Assembly: GCF_004297405.1 (NCBI RefSeq)
Contig: NZ_SCVC01000006.1
Span: 248,001-312,000 of the forward strand
Reading direction: 5' to 3'
Length of the DNA: 64,000 nt
Source of the DNA: Reyranella sp.
Lineage (GTDB): Bacteria; Pseudomonadota; Alphaproteobacteria; Reyranellales; Reyranellaceae
Below are positions 8,942 to 16,942 of this stretch, piece after piece. How positions within the stretch are numbered: the stretch's first letter is position 1; the number at the start of each line of letters is the position of its first letter. The position numbers and the translations under genes were made by a program. The notes under the pieces are model-generated. The model was not told the origin of the DNA, made no database searches, and was given only the letters and a program-made list of their open reading frames with translations.

Positions 8942-9463
8942 TCAGCCCTTCATGCGCATCCTGCCGAGATAGTCGCGCTTGCCGAGCGGCACGCCCTTGT
9001 GGCGCAGGATGTCGTAGGCGGTTGTGGCGTGGAAATAGAAGTTGGGCAGCGAGAAGGATTGCAGGAATCCCTCGGCCGTGAACGGCAGCTTGCGGTCGCC
9101 GATCTCGAAGAAGACATCCTTGCCCATGAGGCTGTTCACCTCGTCGGGCTTGATCTGCTGCAGAGCCTCACGGGCCTCGGTCACTGACTTCTGGATGCCG
9201 GCATAGTCGAGCGCCGGCACGGGTGCCGGCGGCTTGAAGACACCAGCCTGCACGCCGCGGATGGCGCCCAGGGAATGGTGCACGACGGAGTGAAGCTGGA
9301 ATTTGAACGGCAGCATGTCCGGGGCCAGTCGCGCTTCGACGATCTCAGCAGGGTCGATCTTTTGGTCCTGGAAGTGGGTGAGGCCGCGGCCGAGAAAGCC
9401 TTCCACACCGCCCAACGTCTGCAGGTAGTTGGTAACGCTGAGCTCGTAGAGTGAGATCGCCAT
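8942..9463 (-). CDS. DUF1993 family protein
   Basis: 173 aa, starting MAISLYELSVTNYLQTLGGVEGFLGRG, a pattern I recognise as DUF1993, a helical bundle related to DinB-like folds. It has no signal peptide or membrane segment, so it is cytoplasmic. It ends 26 nt before the LLM monooxygenase gene and is probably co-transcribed with it. The function of the family is unknown. Confidence 0.78.
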   Translation of the reverse strand: MAISLYELSVTNYLQTLGGVEGFLGRGLTHFQDQKIDPAEIVEARLAPDMLPFKFQLHSVVHHSLGAIRGVQAGVFKPPAPVPALDYAGIQKSVTEAREALQQIKPDEVNSLMGKDVFFEIGDRKLPFTAEGFLQSFSLPNFYFHATTAYDILRHKGVPLGKRDYLGRMRMKG

Positions 9464-9623
9464 AGTTCAAATCCTCCCGGGGGTCTTTGTTGGCGGCATT
9501 GTCGACGGTCTTCACAACGGCGCAACCATTTCCTCATGAGCCGACTGAGGCTTCCTTGTTTCAGGCGTTCTGCCGGATGGTCTAGATTCCACGCCTGCTT
9601 ATGCTCCTCAGAAGAGAGACGCC

Positions 9624-10337
9624 ATGATCGACCTGTACTATTGGCCGACCCCCAACGGCTGGAAGATATCCATCATGCTCGAGGAATGCGGTCTGCCCTA
9701 TAAGCTGATCCCGGTGAACATCGGCACGGGCGATCAGTTCAAGCCGGAGTTCCTCAAGATCAGTCCCAACAACCGCATGCCCGCAATCGTCGACCACGAT
9801 CCACCGGGCGGTGGTGAACCTGTCCCGGTCTTCGAGTCGGGCGCCATCCTGCAATATCTCGCCGAGAAGGCCGGCAAGTTCCTGCCGAAGGATCTGCGCG
9901 GCAAATACGAGGTGCTGCAGTGGGTCAACTGGCAGATGGGTGGCCTGGGCCCGATGGCTGGCCAGGCCAACCACTTCAACAGGTATGCCCCACAGTTCAA
10001 TCCGCCGGAGCAACTCACCTACGGTCAGCAGCGCTACAGCAACGAGGTCAATCGACTGTTCGGCGTGCTGAACAAGCGCCTCTCGGATCGTCCGTTCGTT
10101 GCCGGTGATTACTCGATTGCCGATATCGCGATTTGGCCGTGGGTCGTCGGTTACAAGAATTTCGGCCAGAAGCTCGACGATTTCCCGAGCCTCCAGAAGT
10201 GGTTCAAGGAGACCGGCAAGCGGCCAGGGGTCGTGAAGGGTCAGGAGGCTGGCGCCGAACTGCGCCAGACACCGGGCATCAACACCGAGGAGCAACGCAA
10301 GGTGCTGTTCGGTCAGACCGCTTCGGTCGTCCGCTAG
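9624..10337 (+). CDS. Glutathione S-transferase, YfcG/YghU-like
   Basis: 237 aa. The N-terminal thioredoxin-fold domain reads MIDLYYWPTPNGWKISIMLEE, with NGWK typical of the Nu-class (YfcG/YghU) disulfide-bond reductase group, then SPNNRMPAIVD and FESGAILQYLAEK for glutathione binding. A C-terminal helical domain follows. It is preceded by AGAAGAGA before the ATG. It is a paralog of the gene at 13067-13693. It ends against the convergent WYL regulator gene, overlapping by 4 nt. Confidence 0.92.
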   Translation: MIDLYYWPTPNGWKISIMLEECGLPYKLIPVNIGTGDQFKPEFLKISPNNRMPAIVDHDPPGGGEPVPVFESGAILQYLAEKAGKFLPKDLRGKYEVLQWVNWQMGGLGPMAGQANHFNRYAPQFNPPEQLTYGQQRYSNEVNRLFGVLNKRLSDRPFVAGDYSIADIAIWPWVVGYKNFGQKLDDFPSLQKWFKETGKRPGVVKGQEAGAELRQTPGINTEEQRKVLFGQTASVVR

Positions 10338-11305
10338 CCGTTACGGCGGCGTATCTCGCCGGCCACACGGGCGATGCGCCGCCGTAGCGCCACCGGCTTC
10401 AGCACTTCCACCTCGCTGCCCAGCCGCAGCAAGTCGAGGGCAGCCTGATCGATCGATTCGGTCGGGATTGTGACCTTGACCCATCCGTCTGCGCCCATCG
10501 GCTCAGCCGACTCGCGCGCAGCCTGCTGGACGGCGGCACCTAATGGCTCCAGCCGCTCCAGGCCGATTGGCGACACGCCCAAGGTCGCGTGGCTGCGATA
10601 GATGCCGACTTCGTAGGCGCGTGTCGACGCTGTCCAGTAGCGGACGAGGTCGAAGTCCTTCGGCCGCTCGAAACGGTCACCGGTCGGGGCCAGTTCCAGG
10701 ATGTGGGCGACGCGGTAGGTGCGTGTCTGCTCGCCGACGGCGGCGACGCAATACCAGGTGCCGGCCTTGAGGACGAGGCCGAGCGGCTTGAGTTGCCGCG
10801 TCACCGAACCTTGTCCGCGCCGATAGCGGATGTCGACCGAGGTCTCGTCCCATACCGCCTTGGCGAGCGCAGGCAGCAGGCGCGCCGTTTCGGCACCGTG
10901 GAACCAGTCGACCGGGTCGAGATGAAAGCGAGCGGCAATGCGCCGGGCACCCGTGCGCGTCCGTTCAGGCAGGGCGGCCGTGAGCTTCAGTTGGGCGGTG
11001 GCCATCGCGTCGGCCAACCCCAATTCGGCGGCAGGGCCGGGGAGGCCTGCCATGAACAGGGTTTCAGCCTCGGCTGGCGACAAGCCCGTCAGCTTGGTGC
11101 GGTAGCCGTCGAGAAGCTGGAAGCCGCCGCCCGGTCCGCGGTCGGCATAGACCGGCACATCGGCGGCGCTCAATTGATCGATATCGCGATAGATCGTGCG
11201 CACCGAGACCTCGTACTGCGCCGCCAAGGCCTCGGCCGTCATGCGGCCGCGCGCCTGCAAGGTCATCAGAATGGAAAGCAGCCGGCTGCCGCGCATGATT
11301 CGCAA
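10334..11305 (-). CDS. YafY-family transcriptional regulator (HTH_11 + WYL)
   Basis: 323 aa. The N-terminal winged helix (RLLSILMTLQARGRMTAEALAAQYEVSVRTIYRDIDQL) is a DeoR/HTH_11 domain; the middle and C-terminal parts form a WYL domain with KPLGLVLKAGTWYCVA and a WCX extension. Such proteins bind a ligand or nucleic acid through WYL and usually regulate the divergent neighbour. Here that is the small protein at 11381. A weak TGAC-N7-GTCA inverted repeat lies between them (11321-11335). Confidence 0.9.
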   Translation of the reverse strand: MRIMRGSRLLSILMTLQARGRMTAEALAAQYEVSVRTIYRDIDQLSAADVPVYADRGPGGGFQLLDGYRTKLTGLSPAEAETLFMAGLPGPAAELGLADAMATAQLKLTAALPERTRTGARRIAARFHLDPVDWFHGAETARLLPALAKAVWDETSVDIRYRRGQGSVTRQLKPLGLVLKAGTWYCVAAVGEQTRTYRVAHILELAPTGDRFERPKDFDLVRYWTASTRAYEVGIYRSHATLGVSPIGLERLEPLGAAVQQAARESAEPMGADGWVKVTIPTESIDQAALDLLRLGSEVEVLKPVALRRRIARVAGEIRRRNG

Positions 11306-11380
11306 GCTAGCATAAATTCATGACGTATTCTGTCAGGTATAGGAATGTATGACGGTCTCCTCGAACCTGGGAGAACGATC

Positions 11381-11848
11381 ATGTCACAACAGAACGCTTT
11401 CGATTTCCTCATCGGCAACTGGAACGTCCATCACCGCTACCTGCTGCGCCGCCTGGCGGGCTGTACGGAGTGGATCGAGTTCGCGGGCACCAGCTCGATG
11501 CGCAAGATTCTTGACGGCTTCGCCAACATTGACGACGACGATATCCACCTGCCGTCGGGCCGTTACGCCGGTGTCAGCTTGCGGACCTACGATCCGAAGT
11601 CCGAAAGCTGGTCGATCTACTGGCTCGACAGCCGTTATCCAGGGCAGATCTTTCCTCCGGTGCACGGCCGATTCGTCGACGTGATCGGCACGTTCGATGG
11701 CGAGGACACGCACGAGGGCCGTGCCATCAAGGTCCGCTTCCTCTGGTCGCGCATCACGCCGACATCAGCGCGTTGGGAGCAGGCTTTCTCGGCTGGCGAA
11801 GGGAGCGACTGGGAGACGAACTGGATCATGGACTTCACGCGCAACTGA
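11381..11848 (+). CDS. Small DUF1579-like protein of unknown function
   Basis: 155 aa from the ATG at 11381, which has GGGAGA 8 nt upstream; an upstream in-frame ATG at 11345 lacks one. The sequence starts FDFLIGNWNVHHRYLLRRL and contains SLRTYDPKSESWSIYWLDSR, the layout of lipocalin-like DUF1579 proteins. No signal peptide or membrane segment is visible. It is divergent from the YafY-type regulator and ends 11 nt before the SnoaL-like gene, forming a probable two-gene operon controlled by that regulator. Confidence 0.7.
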   Translation: MSQQNAFDFLIGNWNVHHRYLLRRLAGCTEWIEFAGTSSMRKILDGFANIDDDDIHLPSGRYAGVSLRTYDPKSESWSIYWLDSRYPGQIFPPVHGRFVDVIGTFDGEDTHEGRAIKVRFLWSRITPTSARWEQAFSAGEGSDWETNWIMDFTRN

Positions 11849-11859
11849 GGGAGACGCGC

Positions 11860-12231
11860 ATGCCGGTCTATGACGAAGCCTTTGTGCGACGCTTCATGAA
11901 ACCGTGGAACGACCACGACGTCGAGGGCGCGATGGCCTTGATGAACGAGGATTGCCTCTGGGAGACTCCCAGAGGCCCGGAGCCTCACGGGACCCGCTTC
12001 GACGGTGCCGCAGCGATCCGCTCGGCGATCGCCAATGCCTTCAAGGCGATGCCGGATATTCGCTACGAACTGGTGCGCTGCAATTTCGGTCCCGATCTCA
12101 TCGTGCTCGAGTTGTTGGTTACTGGCACTTCGGCCGAGGGCAGGCCAATAAGATTCCAGGCATGTGATGTCATGACCATGCGGGACGGCAAAGTCGCCGC
12201 CAAGCGTTCGTATCGCAAGGTGATCGAATAG
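11860..12231 (+). CDS. SnoaL-like / NTF2-fold protein
   Basis: 123 aa from the ATG at 11860, with GAGGGAGA upstream; the longer upstream frame overlaps the previous gene and is less likely. Features are FVRRFMKPWNDHDVEGAMALMNEDCLWETPRG, a cone-shaped NTF2-like pocket layout, and a final MTMRDGKVAAKRSYRKV. These domains bind or isomerise small organic molecules. It is probably co-transcribed with the DUF1579-like gene. Confidence 0.82.
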   Translation: MPVYDEAFVRRFMKPWNDHDVEGAMALMNEDCLWETPRGPEPHGTRFDGAAAIRSAIANAFKAMPDIRYELVRCNFGPDLIVLELLVTGTSAEGRPIRFQACDVMTMRDGKVAAKRSYRKVIE

Positions 12232-12353
12232 CAGGGCAAGTCCTTTATCGGGACTTTACAAAGATGTAATCAATCCGGCCGCTCTTGACGCTCGGCGGAC
12301 GGGCAACCACGTTGGCGGTGCTCCTTGGACCAAAAGGGGCAGGAGGCACTGTC

Positions 12354-13028
12354 ATGCAAAATCAAGAACGCGAACTTATTACGGGTTTGTTCGGCCGGCT
12401 GCAGCCGTTCGAATCCCAGCCACGCGACGCAGAGGCCGAGACGCTGATCAAGGATCTCGCGGCGCGCCAGCCGGCGTCGGCCTATCTCCTGGTGCAGACC
12501 GTTTTGGTGCAGGAACAGGCACTGAAGGCAGCGCAGGAACGTATCGCCGAACTCGAAGCGAAGGCGGGGACCGCCGCACCGGCCGCTGCTGGTGGATTTT
12601 TGGGCAGCGCCCCCAAGATCGGACCCTGGGGATCGGCACCGTCAGCCCAGGCCGCGCAGGCGCCTGCACCGCGGCCCGGCATGCCGTCGACGCGCTCACC
12701 GTTGCAGGCCGCCGTATCGCCACCTGCGGGTGGCGGGGGTGGCTTCCTGCGCACGGCAATGGCGACCGCAGCGGGTGTTGCGGGCGGCGCGTTGCTCTTC
12801 GAGGGCATCCGCAATTTGATGGGCAACAATCCCGGGCCGTTTGGGGCAGGGGGCTCCAGCCAGCAGGCCGCCGTGCCGCAGACACCGTCTGAACTGACAC
12901 CACCTGATACATCCCAGTCACCGCAGCAGGATCAGCAGCAGGCCTACGATCAGGATGCTGGAATGCAGCAGGATGACTACGACACCGCATCGTTCGACGA
13001 TGGTGGCGGCGACGATAGCTGGGGCTGA
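12354..13028 (+). CDS. DUF2076 domain-containing protein
   Basis: 224 aa from the ATG at 12354, which has AGGAGG 7 nt upstream. The N-terminal 70 residues (ERELITGLFGRLQPFESQPRD, then QPASAYLLVQTVLVQEQAL) are typical of DUF2076. A Pro/Ala-rich linker, a Gly/Ala hydrophobic segment near residues 125-150 and an acidic Gln/Asp-rich C-terminus ending in Gly-Asp repeats follow. A tandem of acidic and Gly residues at the end is usual for this family. It may be envelope-associated; the role is unknown. Confidence 0.85.
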   Translation: MQNQERELITGLFGRLQPFESQPRDAEAETLIKDLAARQPASAYLLVQTVLVQEQALKAAQERIAELEAKAGTAAPAAAGGFLGSAPKIGPWGSAPSAQAAQAPAPRPGMPSTRSPLQAAVSPPAGGGGGFLRTAMATAAGVAGGALLFEGIRNLMGNNPGPFGAGGSSQQAAVPQTPSELTPPDTSQSPQQDQQQAYDQDAGMQQDDYDTASFDDGGGDDSWG

Positions 13029-13066
13029 GTCGCAACTTTTCGCAATGAACCGGGGGAGATGACGAG

Positions 13067-13693
13067 ATGATCGAGCTTCACACGTGGGGCACGCCGAACG
13101 GCCGTAAGATTTCCATCATGCTCGAGGAATGCGGGCTGCCCTACAGCGTGCACAAGGTCGACATCTCGAAGGGCGAACAGCACAAGCCGGAGTTCCTGCG
13201 GATCAGCCCCAATAACCGGATCCCCGCGATCGTCGATCCCGACGGTCCGGGCGGCAAGCCGTACTCGCTCTTCGAGTCTGGCGCGATCCTGATCTACCTC
13301 GCCGACAAGACCACGAAGTTCCTGCCGGCCACAGGCGTTGCACGTTACGACGCCCTGCAGTGGTTGATGTGGCAGATGGGTGGCTTCGGCCCGATGCTGG
13401 GGCAGGCGCATCACTTCCTGCGCGCGGCACCGTCCAAGATCGAGTACGGCATCAAGCGCTATGTCGACGAGGCCAAGCGTCTTTACGGCGTGCTCGACCG
13501 GCAGCTTGCCGGCAAGGCGTTCGTCGCCGGTGAGGAATATACGATTGCCGACATGTCGATCTTCCCCTGGGCGGCACGCCACGAGTGGCACACGGTGAAC
13601 CTCGCCGAGTTCCCTAACGTGAAGCGCTGGTACGACATCGTGAATGCCCGTCCCGCCGTCACCAAAGGCATGGCGGTCCCGTATCTCAACTAG
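13067..13693 (+). CDS. Glutathione S-transferase, YfcG/GstB-like
   Basis: 208 aa. NGRKISIMLEECGLPY, ISPNNRIPAIVDPDG and FESGAILIYLADK show the Nu-class-type glutathione fold seen also in the paralog at 9624-10337. GGGGGAGA lies just before the ATG. It probably reduces or conjugates electrophiles or disulfides in the cytoplasm. It ends 2 nt before the DUF3574 gene. Confidence 0.92.
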   Translation: MIELHTWGTPNGRKISIMLEECGLPYSVHKVDISKGEQHKPEFLRISPNNRIPAIVDPDGPGGKPYSLFESGAILIYLADKTTKFLPATGVARYDALQWLMWQMGGFGPMLGQAHHFLRAAPSKIEYGIKRYVDEAKRLYGVLDRQLAGKAFVAGEEYTIADMSIFPWAARHEWHTVNLAEFPNVKRWYDIVNARPAVTKGMAVPYLN

Positions 13694-13695
13694 AC

Positions 13696-14115
13696 ATGCG
13701 TTCTTCGGCATCGCGGGCCGTTGCGGCAGGGGCCTTGCTCCTGCTTTCGGCCTGCGCCCAGCCCGGTGCGCTGCCCATTTGCACCGCGCCGCTCAAGCCG
13801 GCACTCGAAGTCAGCCTCTACTTCGGACGCGACAAGCCGACTGGCGGGCAGGTGAGCGATGCGGAGTGGGCCTCCTTCGTCACCGAGATTGTGACGCCGC
13901 AGTTTCCCGCGGGGCACAGCGTCGTCGATACCGACGGCCAGTACCGCAATGCATCCGGCCGCATTGTGCGTGAGAGCAGTAAGCTCATTGTCATCGTCGT
14001 CTTCGATGCACCGACCCATCACCCCAAAGTAACGTCGATCGTCGATACTTACGTCAAACGTTTCGGCCAGGAGAGCGTCCTGCGCGTGGAAAGGCCGGTC
14101 TGCGCTGGACTGTGA
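13696..14115 (+). CDS. DUF3574 lipoprotein
   Basis: 139 aa. A lipoprotein signal with lipobox LLSAC puts the lipidated cysteine at residue 20. The body (LYFGRDKPTGGQVSDAEW, then VTPQFPAGHSVVDTDGQYR) fits DUF3574, a small periplasmic domain. It starts 2 nt after the GST stop and lacks a clear own ribosome-binding site, so it is likely translated by coupling. Function unknown. Confidence 0.8.
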   Translation: MRSSASRAVAAGALLLLSACAQPGALPICTAPLKPALEVSLYFGRDKPTGGQVSDAEWASFVTEIVTPQFPAGHSVVDTDGQYRNASGRIVRESSKLIVIVVFDAPTHHPKVTSIVDTYVKRFGQESVLRVERPVCAGL

Positions 14116-14193
14116 TCGGTGCCAGTTCACCACGCTGCGAAAGCACGCTAGGGTCGCGGCGTTGCCATTCGTACCCGCAGGAGTGCCAGCCAC

Positions 14194-14712
14194 ATGAGCA
14201 AGGATCCGAAGTCACGCAAGACCGCCGCGCTCGCCACCCCGACCGACCTCGGCGAGAACGCCACGCGAGATCTCACCGGCGGATTGAACCTTCTGCTAGC
14301 CGACGTCGCCGCACTCTACTGGAAGACCAAGAACTTCCACTGGCACGTCTCGGGTCCGCATTTCCGCGACTATCACCTGATGCTCGACGAGCAGGCGACG
14401 CAGGTCGACGCCATGAGCGATCCGATTGCCGAGCGGGTGCGCAAGCTGGGCGGCACGACCATCCGGTCGATTGGCCATATCTCGCGGCTGCAGCGTGTCC
14501 TCGACAACGACGCCGATTATGTGACGCCGCTCGACATGCTGGCGGAGCTGCGGGACGACAACAAGCAGCTTTGCGCCAGCATGCGCTCGCTTCACGAACT
14601 TTGCGACGAGCACAACGACGTCGCCACCGCGAGCCTCATCGAGAACTGGATCGACGAGGCCGAACAGCGCGTGTGGTTCCTCTTTGAGACGACGCGCCGT
14701 ACCGAGGGCTGA
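14194..14712 (+). CDS. dps: Dps-family DNA-starvation/ferritin-like protein
   Basis: 172 aa. The ferritin-like four-helix bundle carries the intersubunit ferroxidase residues in YWKTKNFHWHVSGPHFRDYHLMLDEQATQVD. Dps assembles into a 12-mer that oxidises iron with peroxide and can bind DNA. The Lys/Arg-rich N-terminal tail (MSKDPKSRKTAAL) could bind DNA. GCAGGAG lies about 10 nt before the ATG. Confidence 0.93.
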   Translation: MSKDPKSRKTAALATPTDLGENATRDLTGGLNLLLADVAALYWKTKNFHWHVSGPHFRDYHLMLDEQATQVDAMSDPIAERVRKLGGTTIRSIGHISRLQRVLDNDADYVTPLDMLAELRDDNKQLCASMRSLHELCDEHNDVATASLIENWIDEAEQRVWFLFETTRRTEG

Positions 14713-14739
14713 TCAGAACAGCGGTTCGGGCAGAAGGCG

Positions 14740-15915
14740 CTACTGCCTTTCCGCCCAGCCGATCATCTTGCCGATGAAGGCATCGCAGGCATCCATCTGC
14801 GAGCGCGCCACGAACTCGTTGGGCTGGTGGGCCTGCGAGATGTCGCCCGGTCCGCAGATCACCGTCGGGATGCCGTGGCCGCGGAAGATGCCGGCCTCGG
14901 TGCCGTAGGGAACGGCGTAGGTGCGGTTGCCGCCGGTCCATTGCAGCGCCAGCTTGGCTGCTTCCTCGTTTTCCTGCGGCAGCAGGCCGGGCACAAAGGA
15001 ACGGCGCTTCAATGTGATGTCGGCGTCGGGATGCTTGGCCTTCATCTTGGGCAACAGCAGCTCGGCGACATACTTCTCTGCCCGGCGCTGCACCTCCCAG
15101 GGATCGTCACCGGGGAGGGTGCGATAGCCCCAGTTGAGCGTACATTCACGGGCCAGGATGTTGCCCGCCGTGCCGCCGGTCACGATGCCGACGTTGATGG
15201 TGGTGTGGCCGGGCACTGTGTCGATATCCGTCCGCTTGCGGCCCGACAGCTCGACCTGCAGCTCGTTCAGCCAGTGGATGAAGTCGCCGGCGAAGTGAAT
15301 GGCGCTGACGCCGAGATGCGTCATGGAGGAGTGGGCCTCGACGCCTGTGAACGTGGCGACGATGCCACCGCCGGCATTCTGCGCGTTGACGACGCCCATC
15401 ATCGTCGGCTCGCCAACGATCACGGCCTGCGGCCGCGGCACGTTGCCGACCAGCTTCTCGGCCAGCGAATGAGCGCCCAGGCAGCCGATCTCCTCGTCGT
15501 AGCTGAAGGCGAAGTGCATCGGCACTTTCAGCTTGGCCTTCTTGAGGGAGGGGACGTGGGCGAGGCAGGCCGCGATGAAACCCTTCATATCGCAGGTGCC
15601 GCGGCCATAGAGGTTGCCGTCGGGCTTTTCGGTCAGCGTCCAGGGATCGGTGGACCAGGGCTGCCCGTCGATCGGCACGACGTCGGTGTGGCCTGAAAGC
15701 ACGATGCCGCCCTCGGCTGCGGGGCCGATGGTGGCGAAGAGGTTGGCCTTGGTGCCATCCTCGTTCGGCACCAGCGTGCTCGGCACGTCATGGTCGGTCA
15801 GGTAACCCTGAATGAACTTGATCAGGTTGAGATTGGAATTGCGCGAGGTGGTGTCGAACGCCACCAGGCGCTGCAGCATGTCGATAGACGGGGAGGCGAA
15901 AGCGGAAGCGGTCAT
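14740..15915 (-). CDS. argE: Acetylornithine deacetylase (M20 peptidase family)
   Basis: 391 aa from the ATG at 15915 (a GTG three codons upstream is possible). Zinc-site motifs of M20 peptidases are clear: SGHTDVVPIDG, GRGTCDMKGF with the bridging Asp, and YDEEIGCLGAHSL with the catalytic Glu. These and the length fit ArgE, which removes acetate from N-acetylornithine in arginine synthesis. It is transcribed against dps and stands alone. Confidence 0.9.
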   Translation of the reverse strand: MTASAFASPSIDMLQRLVAFDTTSRNSNLNLIKFIQGYLTDHDVPSTLVPNEDGTKANLFATIGPAAEGGIVLSGHTDVVPIDGQPWSTDPWTLTEKPDGNLYGRGTCDMKGFIAACLAHVPSLKKAKLKVPMHFAFSYDEEIGCLGAHSLAEKLVGNVPRPQAVIVGEPTMMGVVNAQNAGGGIVATFTGVEAHSSMTHLGVSAIHFAGDFIHWLNELQVELSGRKRTDIDTVPGHTTINVGIVTGGTAGNILARECTLNWGYRTLPGDDPWEVQRRAEKYVAELLLPKMKAKHPDADITLKRRSFVPGLLPQENEEAAKLALQWTGGNRTYAVPYGTEAGIFRGHGIPTVICGPGDISQAHQPNEFVARSQMDACDAFIGKMIGWAERQ

Positions 15916-15994
15916 GGTCCGCACCGTCGCACGTCATGCGCAGTGACGCAAAGCGCACAGTTCGTGCTAGGATCGGCGGCTGCGGACGAGCACC

Positions 15995-16570
15995 ATGTGG
16001 CTGTTCAAGAAAGCAATGCCATTACCGACGGCCGCCCTCGAAATTCATCGAGCGGCAGCGCCGCTGCTGGCGCGCCTGCGCAACAGGCTCACGCCGTTCG
16101 GCCTGCATCGCCGCGACGGCTTCGAGCTGGAGGCAGTGGCACTCGTTCACGCAGCGGTCGTGTCGGGTGTCGAAGGAAGCCAGTTCGCGGTGGCCGATCG
16201 TGATCGCCTGCAGGATGCCTTCACTTTGGTCTATGCCGATCGCGTCCTGCGGCTGCGACTGACCCACGATCTCTTCGAGTTGCATCCACCTCTCGCGGCC
16301 CTGCAGGCCAAAGAGGCGCAGAGGGAGCTGCGACTGACCTCGCATGACCGGCTCGACCTCGCCAACCTCCAGCAGTTCCTGGTAGCGCGCGTCGCCTCCT
16401 ATCGGCAGGGCAATCTCGAGGATCAGATCAGAACATTCCTGACCTTTCTTGAAGCCGACAGGGAGCCACCCTTCGAGCTGATGTTCTCCATGGCTGTCTT
16501 CCTGACGGATACCCAGCAGGCCGCGCGGGAGGCCGCCGACAGTCTGCAGGAACGGGTGTTCCTCGTTTGA
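15995..16570 (+). CDS. Hypothetical cytoplasmic protein
   Basis: 191 aa, divergent from argE. No signal peptide, membrane segment or known motif is visible. The sequence is Leu-, Ala- and Arg-rich and predicted largely helical, with a FELEAVALVHAAVVSGVEG core. Codon use matches the chromosome. I do not recognise the family. Confidence 0.6.
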   Translation: MWLFKKAMPLPTAALEIHRAAAPLLARLRNRLTPFGLHRRDGFELEAVALVHAAVVSGVEGSQFAVADRDRLQDAFTLVYADRVLRLRLTHDLFELHPPLAALQAKEAQRELRLTSHDRLDLANLQQFLVARVASYRQGNLEDQIRTFLTFLEADREPPFELMFSMAVFLTDTQQAAREAADSLQERVFLV

Positions 16571-16637
16571 CGGTTGGGCGGCCGTGTTAAGTAAACGACG
16601 CCAAGATCCTGAGAATCCTAGCTGAATCGCCAACTCG

Positions 16638-16666
16638 TTGACACTCCCGACGCCCGCCGCTAGAAC
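16638..16666 (+). promoter_or_regulatory. Sigma70-type promoter of tRNA-Ser
   Basis: A perfect TTGACA (16638-16643) and TAGAAC (16661-16666) are separated by 17 nt, ending about 50 nt before the tRNA. Nothing else starts nearby, so it probably drives the tRNA. Confidence 0.6.
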
Positions 16667-16717
16667 CGCCGCGCATCTGTCGTGGATATATCGATCGCCG
16701 GGGCCTTAGCGGGCTGC

Positions 16718-16810
16718 GGAGAGGTGGCCGAGCGGTCGAAGGCGGCGGTTTGCTAAACCGTTATACGGGGTAAACCCGTATCGAGGGTTCGAATCCCTTC
16801 CTCTCCGCCA
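16718..16810 (+). tRNA. tRNA-Ser (anticodon GCT)
   Basis: Acceptor arms GGAGAGG and CCTCTCC pair, with discriminator G and encoded CCA. The anticodon loop TTTGCTAAA sits in a perfect stem (GGCGGTTTGCTAAACCG). The long variable arm ACGGGGTAAACCCGT and the GGTTCGAATCC T-loop are standard for type II serine tRNAs. Its 3' end is the integration target of the downstream element. Confidence 0.96.
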
Positions 16811-16812
16811 TT
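16793..16812 (+). repeat. attL core: tRNA-Ser 3' end copy of the element's direct repeat
   Basis: ATCCCTTCCTCTCCGCCATT, identical to 31067-31086 in the same orientation. It covers the 3' strand of the T arm, the acceptor arm and CCA of tRNA-Ser. A tyrosine integrase gene lies next to the distal copy, so the pair bounds a 14.3-kb integrated element. Confidence 0.9.
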
Positions 16813-16850
16813 CGCCCGCAGACTAGTAAAATAAGCGTTTTATGGATGCC

Positions 16851-16872
16851 TTCCACACAGGTCTTCCACACA
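16851..16872 (+). repeat. Left putative integrase arm-type site (paired TTCCACACA)
   Basis: Two TTCCACACA copies start 13 nt apart (16851 and 16864). The same pair with the same spacing and orientation occurs at 30982-31003, inside the other end. The 22-nt segments agree at 20 positions. Matching sites inside both ends of an integrated element fit integrase arm-binding sites. Confidence 0.65.
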
Positions 16873-16942
16873 CGCCGAATCCTTTAAAAAAGACCCCACC
16901 GGCGCGGATTGTATGGGGAAGGGGCAACTGCCAAAGAGGGGC

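Noticed and set aside
11321..11335. TGAC-N7-GTCA inverted repeat as a YafY operator
   Set aside because: Half-sites of 4 nt are too short to call a site; mentioned only as a hint in the regulator entry.
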